A stretch of DNA of 33,851 nt from Candidatus Peregrinibacteria bacterium (GTDB taxonomy: Bacteria > Patescibacteriota > Gracilibacteria > Peribacterales > Peribacteraceae). Below are positions 23,339 to 30,047 of the stretch, in pieces. Under the pieces are notes generated by a model. The model did not search any database. It was given only the letters and a program-made list of their open reading frames with translations, and had not been told where the DNA came from. Made by a program: the position numbers and the translations under genes. Location of the stretch: positions 1 to 33,851 of the forward strand of contig JACPYA010000010.1 in assembly GCA_016196295.1 (NCBI GenBank). The letters run 5' to 3'. Every line of letters begins with the position of its first letter. Position 1 is the first letter of the stretch.

Positions 23339-25036
23339 ATGAAAACCGCAATTATCGCCGGTGCCGGTCCTGCGGGCCTTACGGCGGCCTACGAGCTTCT
23401 CAAGCGCACGGACATCAAGCCCGTGGTCTTCGAGGCGACGGATGCCATCGGCGGCATCGCGCAGACCTTCAATTACAAAGGTAACCGCATCGACATCGGC
23501 GGGCACCGCTTCTTTTCCAAGAGCGAGCGTGTGATGGACTGGTGGTTCAACATTCTCCCGCGGCAAGGCGCTCCGGCTGCGGATACGGTCGAGAAGCAGC
23601 ATGAAATCGAATATGCCGTCGAAGCAGTGATTGAATATTTATGTCCAGAGTGCATCGACGAAGGACTTAGGACACAGGACGTAGGACAGAGGAATGCTGA
23701 TTTTCCTAAGTCCCAATTCCTAAGTCCCAATTCCTCTATAAAAACAATCAATAAACAGGCACCCGATCCGGAGAAAGACGATCTCGTCATGCTCCAGCGC
23801 CCGCGACTCAGCCGCATCTTCTATCGCAAGCATTTCTTCCCGTACCCCATCGGCATCACGTTCACGGTCGCGAAACGCCTGGGATTCTTCAACACGTTCC
23901 TGATCGGACTCAGCTACCTCTGGCGGCAGATGCGTCCCCTCAAAGATGAAACGTACCTCGACGCGTTCTACCGCAATCGTTTCGGGGACCGTCTCTACCG
24001 CACGTTCTTCGAGGCCTACACGGAGAAAGTGTGGGGGGTTCCGTGCAGCGCCATTCGGGCAGATTGGGGCGCGCAGCGCGTGAAGGGGCTCTCGCTGAAG
24101 CGCGCGGTGGCGCACGCGGTGAAAGACCTGCTCAGTTCCGACTTCAAGAAGGCGCAAGCGGAGCGCGAGACCAGCCTCATCACGCGCTTCTTCTACCCGA
24201 AGTTCGGTCCCGGGCAGATGTGGGAGACCGTGACGAAACATGTGAGAGCCTGCGGGGGCGAAGTGCGCATGAAGCGGCGCATCAGCGGGGTGCATCTGCA
24301 GGGGAACGAAGTGATTGCGGTGACGGTCGAGAACGTTGAGACGGGCAAAACAGAGCGCATGCCATGCGATTACTTCTTCTCGACGATGCCGATCAAACAC
24401 CTCGTCGGGATGACGACGCCGCATCCTTCCGCGAAGGTCGTGGAGGTCGCCGAGGGGCTCCAGTACCGCGACTTCCTGACTGTCGGGCTGCTGCTTCGCA
24501 AGCTCCATGTGCAGGAAAAAGGAAAAAAGCCCCAGGTCGATGTGCCGGATAACTGGATTTACATCCAGGAAGGCCGCGTGCGCGTGGGCCGCGTGCAGAT
24601 TTTCAACAACTGGAGCCCCTACATGGTGGCGGATCGAAAAAATACGATTTGGATCGGCCTCGAGTACTTCGTGAACGAGGGAGGGGACCTGTGGGTGATG
24701 CCGGACTGGGACCTGATCGCGCTCGGGATCCGCGAGATGGAACAGATCGGCTTTCTGAACAAAGAAGATGTCCTTGATGCCTGTGTGCTGCGCATGCCCA
24801 AGGCCTACCCCGCCTACATCGGCAGCTACGACCAGCTCCACGTCGTGCGCGACTACGTGAATACGATTCCGAATTTGTTCCTGATCGGCCGAAACGGCAT
24901 GCATCGCTACAACAACCAAGATCACAGCATGCTCGCGGCCATGACCGCGGTCGATAACATCCTCGCGGGGCAGAGGGACAAATCAAATCTGTGGGACATC
25001 AACCTTGATATGGTCTACCACGAGGAGAAGAAGTAA
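23339..25036 (+). CDS. FAD/NAD(P)-binding oxidoreductase, amine-oxidase/UDP-galactopyranose-mutase-like
   Basis: The 565-residue protein has an N-terminal ADP-binding motif [14 protein letters not shown] (8-21) with the acidic FEATDAIGG following, and [16 protein letters not shown] (about 50-65), the second flavin-contact motif of UGM/protoporphyrinogen-oxidase-like proteins. The C-terminal flavin loop is [20 protein letters not shown]. These proteins are common in polysaccharide loci, often near gtrA and glycosyltransferases, but their reaction is mostly unknown and UGM activity cannot be assumed. Residues about 108-134 (GLRTQDVGQ...SQFLSPNSS) are encoded by an inserted inverted tandem repeat, without frameshift. 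The ORF is otherwise intact. Confidence 0.8.
   Translation: MKTAIIAGAGPAGLTAAYELLKRTDIKPVVFEATDAIGGIAQTFNYKGNRIDIGGHRFFSKSERVMDWWFNILPRQGAPAADTVEKQHEIEYAVEAVIEYLCPECIDEGLRTQDVGQRNADFPKSQFLSPNSSIKTINKQAPDPEKDDLVMLQRPRLSRIFYRKHFFPYPIGITFTVAKRLGFFNTFLIGLSYLWRQMRPLKDETYLDAFYRNRFGDRLYRTFFEAYTEKVWGVPCSAIRADWGAQRVKGLSLKRAVAHAVKDLLSSDFKKAQAERETSLITRFFYPKFGPGQMWETVTKHVRACGGEVRMKRRISGVHLQGNEVIAVTVENVETGKTERMPCDYFFSTMPIKHLVGMTTPHPSAKVVEVAEGLQYRDFLTVGLLLRKLHVQEKGKKPQVDVPDNWIYIQEGRVRVGRVQIFNNWSPYMVADRKNTIWIGLEYFVNEGGDLWVMPDWDLIALGIREMEQIGFLNKEDVLDACVLRMPKAYPAYIGSYDQLHVVRDYVNTIPNLFLIGRNGMHRYNNQDHSMLAAMTAVDNILAGQRDKSNLWDINLDMVYHEEKK
23661..23739 (+). repeat. In-frame inverted tandem repeat (GGACTTAGGAC family), copy 2
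   Basis: The left arm has repeats AAGGACTTAGGAC, ACAGGAC, GTAGGACAGAGG. The right arm has two units of CCTAAGTCCCAATT. The arms are imperfectly complementary around GAATGCTGATTTT. The element is translated inside the FAD oxidoreductase as a peptide similar to that of copy 1 at 22456-22522. Confidence 0.8.
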
Positions 25037-25039
25037 ATA

Positions 25040-25321
25040 TCAATGATGTCGCCTGCTTCTCCCATTGGAGCCCGCAGCCGTGATGTGAACCTGATAAAGG
25101 TGTCGCCTGTGACGAATGCGCGGATGATCATCGTGTTGAGCGATGGGAATATTGGCAGTTTTCACGGAATTCAACGTCGAAGTTCTTAAAACCTTCACCA
25201 CTTGTTCCGCTGCTTGCTGCGCTTCGCGTAAAGCTTGTTCGTATTTCTTATATTGCTCCATCATTTCTTGGGCGCTTGGGGCGGGGCCATTAAAGCGAGC
25301 GAGCTCCATCGAGATCATCAT
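25040..25321 (-). CDS. Small hypothetical helical protein, possibly frameshifted
   Basis: From ATG 25321 the frame gives 93 residues. The first 60 or so look like a real protein: MMISMELARFNGPAP, then a long amphipathic helix rich in Glu/Gln/Ala (SAQEMMEQYKKYEQALREAQ). The last 30 are an Arg/His-rich run typical of a wrong frame. Another minus-strand frame, from ATG 25131 to the stop at 25015, reads MIIRAFVTGDTFIRF...[12 protein letters not shown] and looks far more protein-like. A frameshift near 25135-25150, a sequence error, or two overlapping short genes could explain this. It lies 23 nt after the epimerase stop on the same strand, with a weak AAAGG 10-15 nt before the ATG. I do not recognise it. 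Confidence 0.4.
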   Translation of the reverse strand: MMISMELARFNGPAPSAQEMMEQYKKYEQALREAQQAAEQVVKVLRTSTLNSVKTANIPIAQHDDHPRIRHRRHLYQVHITAAGSNGRSRRHH

Positions 25322-25344
25322 GTCACTTTGACCTTTCAAGTCAA

Positions 25345-26253
25345 TTACGAGTTCTGTGCGTACCAGGAAACCGCCCTCTTGATCCCTTCCTCGAAGGAAA
25401 TTTTGGGATCGAAGCCCAGGAGTTTCTTCGCCTTGGTGATATCCCCCACGTAATGAGTCACTTCGCCGGTGCGGGAGGGTGCAAAAGAGACCGATGACAT
25501 GCTTTTTGTGAGCTTCTTGATCTGCTCTGCGAGCGAAACGAGCGTCGATCCTTTCCCGAAGGCGAGGTTGAATGTTTCGCCACTGACCTGATCGAATTTC
25601 TCGAGCGCGAGGATGGCGCCTGCGATGGCATCGTCGATGTACGTGAAGTCGAGACATTTGTCTTTGCCGAAGACCACCATCGGTTCGTTCTTGCGCGCGA
25701 GGCGAATGAAGAGCGGCACGATGCGCTCGCTGTCGTCGTAGGCTCCGTACACGTTGCTGAATCGCAGGATCACGGTCTTCATGTCATAACAGCGGCGATA
25801 AGCATGCACGAGCGCTTCGCCGCCGATTTTGCTTGCGGTGTAAGAACTCTCACACTGATCGATGGACGCGGTGTCCTCCGTGTAGCGCTCGCGCTTCTCA
25901 TTGCCGTAGACCTCCCGCGACGACGCGAAGAGAAATCGCTCGATCTTCTGTTTCCGAGCCCACTCGAGCGTGTTGAACGTCGTGAGGAAATTGTCGCGTG
26001 CCCGGTCGGGATTCTCCACAAGCTCGTAGACGCGCGCATTGGCCGCCAGGTGCACCACGGCATCGATGTCGCTCGGCAATTTTTTGAGGTTCTTCTCATC
26101 ACGCAGGTCAGCCAAAATCGTGATGTCATTGATGGCGGCGTTCCATTGGTTCTTTTCCCAGTCTACGCACACAACATCGTGGCCTTTCTCCATCAAGGTT
26201 TCCGCGAGCCGTGTGCCGATGGTGCCGGAGGAGCCTGTTACAAGAATTCGCAT
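25345..26253 (-). CDS. NAD-dependent nucleotide-sugar epimerase/dehydratase (GalE-like extended SDR)
   Basis: The 302-residue protein has GSSGTIG (7-13), SSREVYG (111-117) and YTASK giving Tyr138/Lys142, then LRFSNVYGAYDDSERIVPLF and DFTYIDDAIAGAI. The motif set and length fit UDP-sugar C4-epimerases and related decarboxylases. The GxSGxIG cofactor loop has Ser where GalE usually has Ala or Gly, which is tolerated in the family. It is a second GalE-like gene, distinct from those at 6668 and 29037, so the locus probably makes several sugar nucleotides. Its promoter region is shared with the divergent GT2 gene and contains a large inverted tandem repeat. Confidence 0.82.
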   Translation of the reverse strand: MRILVTGSSGTIGTRLAETLMEKGHDVVCVDWEKNQWNAAINDITILADLRDEKNLKKLPSDIDAVVHLAANARVYELVENPDRARDNFLTTFNTLEWARKQKIERFLFASSREVYGNEKRERYTEDTASIDQCESSYTASKIGGEALVHAYRRCYDMKTVILRFSNVYGAYDDSERIVPLFIRLARKNEPMVVFGKDKCLDFTYIDDAIAGAILALEKFDQVSGETFNLAFGKGSTLVSLAEQIKKLTKSMSSVSFAPSRTGEVTHYVGDITKAKKLLGFDPKISFEEGIKRAVSWYAQNS

Positions 26254-26283
26254 GGTTACGGGGGGGATTACCTCTTTCGGAAA

Positions 26284-26367
26284 AGCTGGTAGCTTGTAGC
26301 TAGTAGCTTGTAGGAAAACGGAAAGGAGCGCAAACCTAGAAGCTACTTCCTACCAGCTACAAGCTAG
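26284..26367. repeat. Inverted tandem repeat (AGCTTGTAGC family) in the epimerase-GT2 divergent gap
   Basis: The left arm (26284-26314) has three units like AGCTGGTAGCTTGTAGC. The right arm (26337-26367) has the inverse, with AGCTACTTCCTACC and AGCTACAAGCTAG. The arms are separated by about 22 nt. The right arm ends 1 nt before the GT2 start codon at 26369, so it is part of that gene's leader or promoter. Confidence 0.75.
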
Positions 26368-26368
26368 A

Positions 26369-27460
26369 ATGATTTCTTTGGTTCTTCCAACCTATAAAGA
26401 GGCCGCGAACCTTCCCGAATTGGTCACGGAGATTCGTGACGCGCTCGCGGGTCATTCCTACGAGATCATCGTCGTCGATGACGACTCGCCGGACCGCACG
26501 TGGGAAGTGGCGGAGCATCTGGGGCCTCCGGTCCGATCCATCCGCAGGCGCACGGAACGCGGACTCTCCTCCGCGGTCATCGAAGGATTTCATCACGCGA
26601 AGGGCGAGTATTTGGTCGTCATGGACGCGGATGGCCAGCACGATCCGCGGTTGATCCCCCGAATGATCGACGCATTGAAAGGGGGCGTCACTGTCGCAGT
26701 GGGTTCTCGCTACATCGAGGGGGGGAGCGTGGAAGGATGGATCGAAGCGCGACACTTCGCGAGCCGAGTCGCAACGACATTTGCGAGGCTCGTCACAGAA
26801 GTGCAGATCGAAGACCCCATGAGCGGCTTCTTTGCGCTCCGGAATGAAACATTCCATCTGATCGTCCCGCGGCTTCGCCCCACGGGATTCAAAATCCTCC
26901 TGGAAGTTTTGAGCTGGCTGCCGCACGGTTCCACGGTCTTCGAAGTGCCGCTGATCTTCCGCAAGCGCAGGAAAGGGGAGAGCAAGCTCTCGTGGAGAGT
27001 GGAGCTCCAGTATTTCAAGCAGGTGATCAGGTTGTTCTTTAATTTTAATCGAAGGGCCAGCCTTCGCTCCAGGGGCCTGCCGACCGTAACTCCGCCGTTG
27101 TTCCATGAAAAAAATCTGCATACATCTGGAGCTACGTCCGGCGACCTTCGCGGAGCGAAGGTCGGTGGGAAACAGCGGGTTCTTTTTGTCTTAATCGGTC
27201 TCGTGGTCGCAGCGTTCCTGATCCCGCGGGCGTGGAGTTTGCGACTTTTGTACCTGGATGCCGCTCTGCGTGCGCGGGTTCCCGCCGAAGTGCAGCGGAT
27301 CGCAGAGGCGAATGGATGGCTCCTCTCCGGCGTTTCGCTGCGGTCAGTTGAAAAGGATCGCATGTCATTCGTGCATAGAGCCCATTATCGCGGAGAGGAT
27401 CCCGAAGAGTGCTTCACGGTGCAGTACGGCTCTTCCGATCTCCAGCCATGCGCCGATTGA
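26369..27460 (+). CDS. GT2 polyprenol-phosphate sugar transferase (DPM1/GtrB-like) with C-terminal extension
   Basis: 363 residues. The first 230 are a full GT-A domain: VLPTYKEAANLPELV (5-19), VVDDDSPDRTWE (35-46), the DXD block DADGQHD (86-92), DPMSGFFALRN and VPLIFRKRRKGESKL. This is the dolichol/polyprenol-phosphate-mannose or -glucose synthase pattern, which charges the lipid carrier at the cytoplasmic face. Residues about 257-267 are encoded by a hairpin repeat (27135-27169). After it come one membrane helix (about 271-290) and a 70-residue tail ending GSSDLQPCAD that I do not recognise. The tail may once have been a separate gene. It overlaps the GT39-like gene by 13 nt, matching a GT2/GtrA/GT-C set. 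Confidence 0.85.
   Translation: MISLVLPTYKEAANLPELVTEIRDALAGHSYEIIVVDDDSPDRTWEVAEHLGPPVRSIRRRTERGLSSAVIEGFHHAKGEYLVVMDADGQHDPRLIPRMIDALKGGVTVAVGSRYIEGGSVEGWIEARHFASRVATTFARLVTEVQIEDPMSGFFALRNETFHLIVPRLRPTGFKILLEVLSWLPHGSTVFEVPLIFRKRRKGESKLSWRVELQYFKQVIRLFFNFNRRASLRSRGLPTVTPPLFHEKNLHTSGATSGDLRGAKVGGKQRVLFVLIGLVVAAFLIPRAWSLRLLYLDAALRARVPAEVQRIAEANGWLLSGVSLRSVEKDRMSFVHRAHYRGEDPEECFTVQYGSSDLQPCAD
27135..27169 (+). repeat. REP-like hairpin inside the GT2 coding region
   Basis: GACCTTCGC (27143-27151), loop GGA, GCGAAGGTC (27155-27163), preceded by GTCCGGC and followed by GGTGGG. The flanks resemble those of the 2981-3017 element. It is translated in the GT2 frame. A second small hairpin (CGAAGG/CCTTCG) lies just upstream at 27050-27066. 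Confidence 0.65.
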
Positions 27461-28680
27461 TCGCCATTGCCGCTCTTGAAGTACATGCGCTGCTGCTCGC
27501 ATGGATGCAGTCACTCGGCGGCGGTGTGCGGACCGATGAAGCGAAGTACCTCCTGAACATTCCGTATCCGCAACCGCCGCTCGCACGGACAGTCCTGGGG
27601 TGGACGGAAGGTTTGGCGTTCCAGGAGATCCTCTGGCGCGTGATCTTCGCGACCCTGCTCATCCAAGCCGTCTGGCTCGTGTGGGACATCGGGCGCAATC
27701 TCTCCCGCGAGCATCGTTTCATCCTCGCTGCGGGTTGGCTCCTCTCCACTTCCGTCCTCTTCCAGGCGGGAACAGTGATGATGGCGCCGCTCACGGCGCT
27801 CTTTGGATTGCTTTTTGTGTGGCTTGCCCTGAATCGGAGCCCCTCGGCTTCTCTCGGGGTAAATGAAGCGACTGGTTCAGGGGTGCTCCTGCGTGAGCGT
27901 GGGTCCCTCTTCGTTGTGGGCATGCTCTGGCTCGCGGCGCTCTTCACGGCGTACCAAGGGATTTTGTATATGCTGCTCGTGTGGACGATCCTCCGCCGGC
28001 GCCATGCGTCGCTCCTGGAAAAGGTGCTGTACCTGGGCCTTCCGATCGCACTCGTCGCCCTCTACACGCTCACCAACCCTCTCGCGATTGCAAGTTTTGT
28101 GAATGCGGGCGGAGAGAATCTCAATATTCCATTCGCTCTCTGGGGAGCGTACCTCGTGCGGCTCTGGATCACCGGTGGAAGCCTCGCTCTGACGATCCTC
28201 GGGATTTTTGGATTGCTGCGCTCACGCAATGTCGCACTTCTCGGGTCGTTCATCCTTGTGAGCGTCTTCTGTTTCGTCTCGTTCCGCGAGTACTACGACA
28301 TTCTCTTTACCCCTCTCTTCATTGGTGGAGCAGCACTCTTCCTTCGGCATTCCCGGAAGATTCCTCTCGTTCCATTTTTGATCGTGCTCGTCGGAACCAC
28401 GGCCATCGCCGCGCGACTGGTTCCTCCGATCATCGATCTCGGGCCCGCGCGGGAAGTCATGCGAGCGATCGAAGCGCGCGATCAGCCTGGCGATGTCCTC
28501 ATCCACAAATATTTCGGCCATGCGTGGCAGTGGGAGAGCAATCTGCCTATTCGCCGGTTTGCGCCAGAGCTCGCGAAGGATGCCCAGGCGGTCATTTGCA
28601 TCAATCCGTGCGAGGGATTTGATCCGCGGGGCTGGCAACAACTTCCGGACCTTCCGGTAGAGGTATGGATGCGAGAATAA
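27448..28680 (+). CDS. GT39/ArnT-like membrane glycosyltransferase
   Basis: 410 residues from ATG 27448. The first helix (about 5-22) is followed by the RTDEAKY motif (Asp30-Glu31) and PYPQPPL (39-45). This acidic pair plus Pro-rich loop matches the first periplasmic loop of GT-C enzymes of the PMT/ArnT class, in which the acidic residue is catalytic. About nine further membrane helices follow, and a short soluble tail (IEARDQPGDVLIHKYFG...) resembles the C-terminal domain of these proteins. It would transfer a sugar from polyprenyl-phosphate to a glycan or lipid outside the membrane. The start inside the GT2 gene (13-nt overlap) implies coupling. The upstream alternative start at 27409 is less likely. 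Confidence 0.78.
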   Translation: MRRLIAIAALEVHALLLAWMQSLGGGVRTDEAKYLLNIPYPQPPLARTVLGWTEGLAFQEILWRVIFATLLIQAVWLVWDIGRNLSREHRFILAAGWLLSTSVLFQAGTVMMAPLTALFGLLFVWLALNRSPSASLGVNEATGSGVLLRERGSLFVVGMLWLAALFTAYQGILYMLLVWTILRRRHASLLEKVLYLGLPIALVALYTLTNPLAIASFVNAGGENLNIPFALWGAYLVRLWITGGSLALTILGIFGLLRSRNVALLGSFILVSVFCFVSFREYYDILFTPLFIGGAALFLRHSRKIPLVPFLIVLVGTTAIAARLVPPIIDLGPAREVMRAIEARDQPGDVLIHKYFGHAWQWESNLPIRRFAPELAKDAQAVICINPCEGFDPRGWQQLPDLPVEVWMRE

Positions 28681-28723
28681 TCGTCTTGTTTACAGAGCCG
28701 TGCCACGGGCACGGCTCGAGACG
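28679..28723. repeat. REP-like hairpin, copy A
   Basis: GAGCCGTGCC-ACG-GGCACGGCTC (28695-28717) is preceded by AATCGTCTTGTTTACA and followed by GAGACG. It is nearly identical to 28960-29004 (one base differs). It begins at the stop of the GT39-like gene and may also act as a 3'-end stem-loop. Confidence 0.8.
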
Positions 28724-28870
28724 CTTGAATCCTTTGAACACCTCGAGGATGGTGTCGATCACTTTCGGCTCAAGAACTGCCCTGCGATATTTGATGGTGA
28801 TCTGGATGTGGTAATTACACTCCGAGACGTTGTGATACCAACGCCAGAGGTCTGTGTCGATCTTGATCAC
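28721..28870 (-). pseudogene. Truncated Y1 transposase (IS200/IS605 TnpA or RAYT-like) N-terminal remnant
   Basis: On the minus strand from GTG 28870, about 50 codons read ...WYHNVSECNYHIQITIKYRRAVLEP...ILEVFKGFKR. The 'Y-H-------KYRR-VL' block is the N-terminal signature of Y1 single-strand transposases. The remaining two thirds, including the HUH and catalytic Tyr motifs, is missing: the homology ends exactly where hairpin copy A begins (28717-28723). It lies in the 355-nt gap between the GT39-like gene and the UDP-GlcA epimerase. The rest of that gap holds only hairpins (also GCGCCTC-CGCA-GAGGCGC at 28923-28940). RAYT-type relatives mobilise REP palindromes, which fits the flanking repeats. 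Which subfamily it belongs to cannot be settled from 50 residues. Confidence 0.6.
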
Positions 28871-28959
28871 GAGAGCAGTGTATCTGTTTACTGTGTGTGT
28901 TGAACGAACAAGGTGCCTGCGCGCGCCTCCGCAGAGGCGCTAGCGCAGGGTATGGGGGC

Positions 28960-29021
28960 AATCGTCTTGTTTGCAGAGCCGTGCCACGGGCACGGCTCGA
29001 GACGCGCGCATCGCGCGTCTC
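28960..29021. repeat. Double REP-like hairpin, copy B
   Basis: It repeats copy A (28960-29004, hairpin GAGCCGTGCC/GGCACGGCTC) and adds a second stem, GAGACGCGCG-CAT-CGCGCGTCTC (28999-29021), followed by TACAAAC, which pairs with the GTTTG before the first stem. The result is a nested palindrome just after the 3' end of the minus-strand epimerase gene, where it could aid termination. Confidence 0.8.
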
Positions 29022-29036
29022 TACAAACAACGAACA

Positions 29037-29984
29037 TTAAATCTTGTAATACTCCCTGTACCACTCCACGAACTTTGGCACCCCATCTTTGATCGTGGTC
29101 TTCGGCTCGAACCCGAGCATTTTCTTCGCTTTCGAGATATCCGCGAGGCTCGTCTTCGTGTCTCCCGGCTGCATGGGATGAAATTCTTTCTTCGCGATCT
29201 TGCCGCAGCTCTTCTCCACCATGCCGACGTAGTCCATCAGCTCTTCTTTCCGTCCGCAGCCGAGGTTGAAGATCTCTTCCGGGTAATTTTTGCCGATGGA
29301 GGCAACAACGCCCGAGACGATGTCATCGATGTAGGTGAAGTCGCGCTGCATTTTGCCTTCGCCGAAGATCGTGAGGGGACGGTCGTGGAGGAGGGCGTCC
29401 GTAAAGAGGAAGAGCGCCATGTCGGGGCGGCCCCATGGCCCGTAGACCGTAAAGAACCGCAGGCCCGTGACGTGCGTGCCGTAGAGGCTGTGATACACGT
29501 GGGCCATGAGCTCGTTATCCTTCTTGTTCATGCCGTAGAGCGACAGCGGATTATCTGTGCGGTCGTCTTCCGAAGCCGGGAACTTGGTATTGCCTCCGTA
29601 CACCGAGCTTGAGGACGCGTAGATGAGCCCTGGAATCTTCTGCTTGCGGACTTCATCGAGGACATGGAAGAAACCGGTGATGTTGATGTCGATGTATTCA
29701 TCCGGATGATCGAACGCGTAGCGCACGCCAGCGAGCGCGGCCAAGTGACAGACGCGGTCGCAGCCCTTCATCGCTTTTGCCACCGTTGCGCGGTCGAGGA
29801 TGTCACCTTTGACGAAGGAGAACCCTTTGATCTTTTTCAGCATTTCCAGGCGCTTTTCTTTTAGTGTTGGATCGTAGTAGGCGTTGATGTTATCGAGCCC
29901 CACGACTTCGTCGCCGCGCGCGAGGAGCGCTTGCGCCGTGTGAAACCCGATGAAGCCGGCGGCACCTGTAAGAAGGATTTTCAT
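29037..29984 (-). CDS. UDP-glucuronate 4-epimerase (GAE/LspL/Cap1J-like)
   Basis: The 315-residue extended SDR has GAAGFIG (7-13), the diagnostic LDNINAYYDPTLKEKRL (30-46), SSSSVYGG (124-131), Tyr150/Lys154 in YGMNKK, and RFFTVYGPWGRPDMALFLF (about 176-194). The DN-N-YYDP--K--RL and GPWGRPDMA signatures separate UDP-glucuronate 4-epimerases from GalE. It interconverts UDP-GlcA and UDP-GalA. The ugd gene immediately upstream on the same strand makes its substrate. However, a terminator-like hairpin lies between them and the epimerase has its own TAAAAT box, so the two can be expressed separately. It starts at ATG 29984 with no SD. Confidence 0.92.
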   Translation of the reverse strand: MKILLTGAAGFIGFHTAQALLARGDEVVGLDNINAYYDPTLKEKRLEMLKKIKGFSFVKGDILDRATVAKAMKGCDRVCHLAALAGVRYAFDHPDEYIDINITGFFHVLDEVRKQKIPGLIYASSSSVYGGNTKFPASEDDRTDNPLSLYGMNKKDNELMAHVYHSLYGTHVTGLRFFTVYGPWGRPDMALFLFTDALLHDRPLTIFGEGKMQRDFTYIDDIVSGVVASIGKNYPEEIFNLGCGRKEELMDYVGMVEKSCGKIAKKEFHPMQPGDTKTSLADISKAKKMLGFEPKTTIKDGVPKFVEWYREYYKI

Positions 29985-29992
29985 TGGAAGGT

Positions 29993-29998
29993 ATTTTA
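29993..29998 (-). promoter_or_regulatory. -10 box of the UDP-glucuronate epimerase gene
   Basis: On the minus strand TAAAAT lies 8 nt before the ATG at 29984 and directly after the T-run of the ugd terminator. No SD is present. Confidence 0.5.
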
Positions 29999-30005
29999 GC
30001 AGAAA

Positions 30006-30043
30006 AAATCCGTAGGGCCGAAATATTTCGGCCCTACGGATTT
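30006..30043 (-). terminator. Perfect 38-bp palindrome with T-run after ugd
   Basis: AAATCCGTAGGGCCGAAAT followed by its exact reverse complement. In the ugd direction the stem is followed by TTTTTTCT, a normal intrinsic-terminator layout. Its 28-bp centre equals that of the palindrome at 17995-18030. Confidence 0.85.
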
Positions 30044-30047
30044 CGGA

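Noticed and set aside
23720-24925. 401-codon minus-strand frame opposite the FAD oxidoreductase
   Set aside because: The composition is dominated by His, Val and acidic residues and there is no motif. It is a shadow of the 565-residue flavoprotein.
28601-28720. Extension of the Y1 transposase frame into the GT39-like 3' end
   Set aside because: Beyond 28721 the translation follows the hairpin and the antisense of the GT39-like gene and no longer resembles a transposase.
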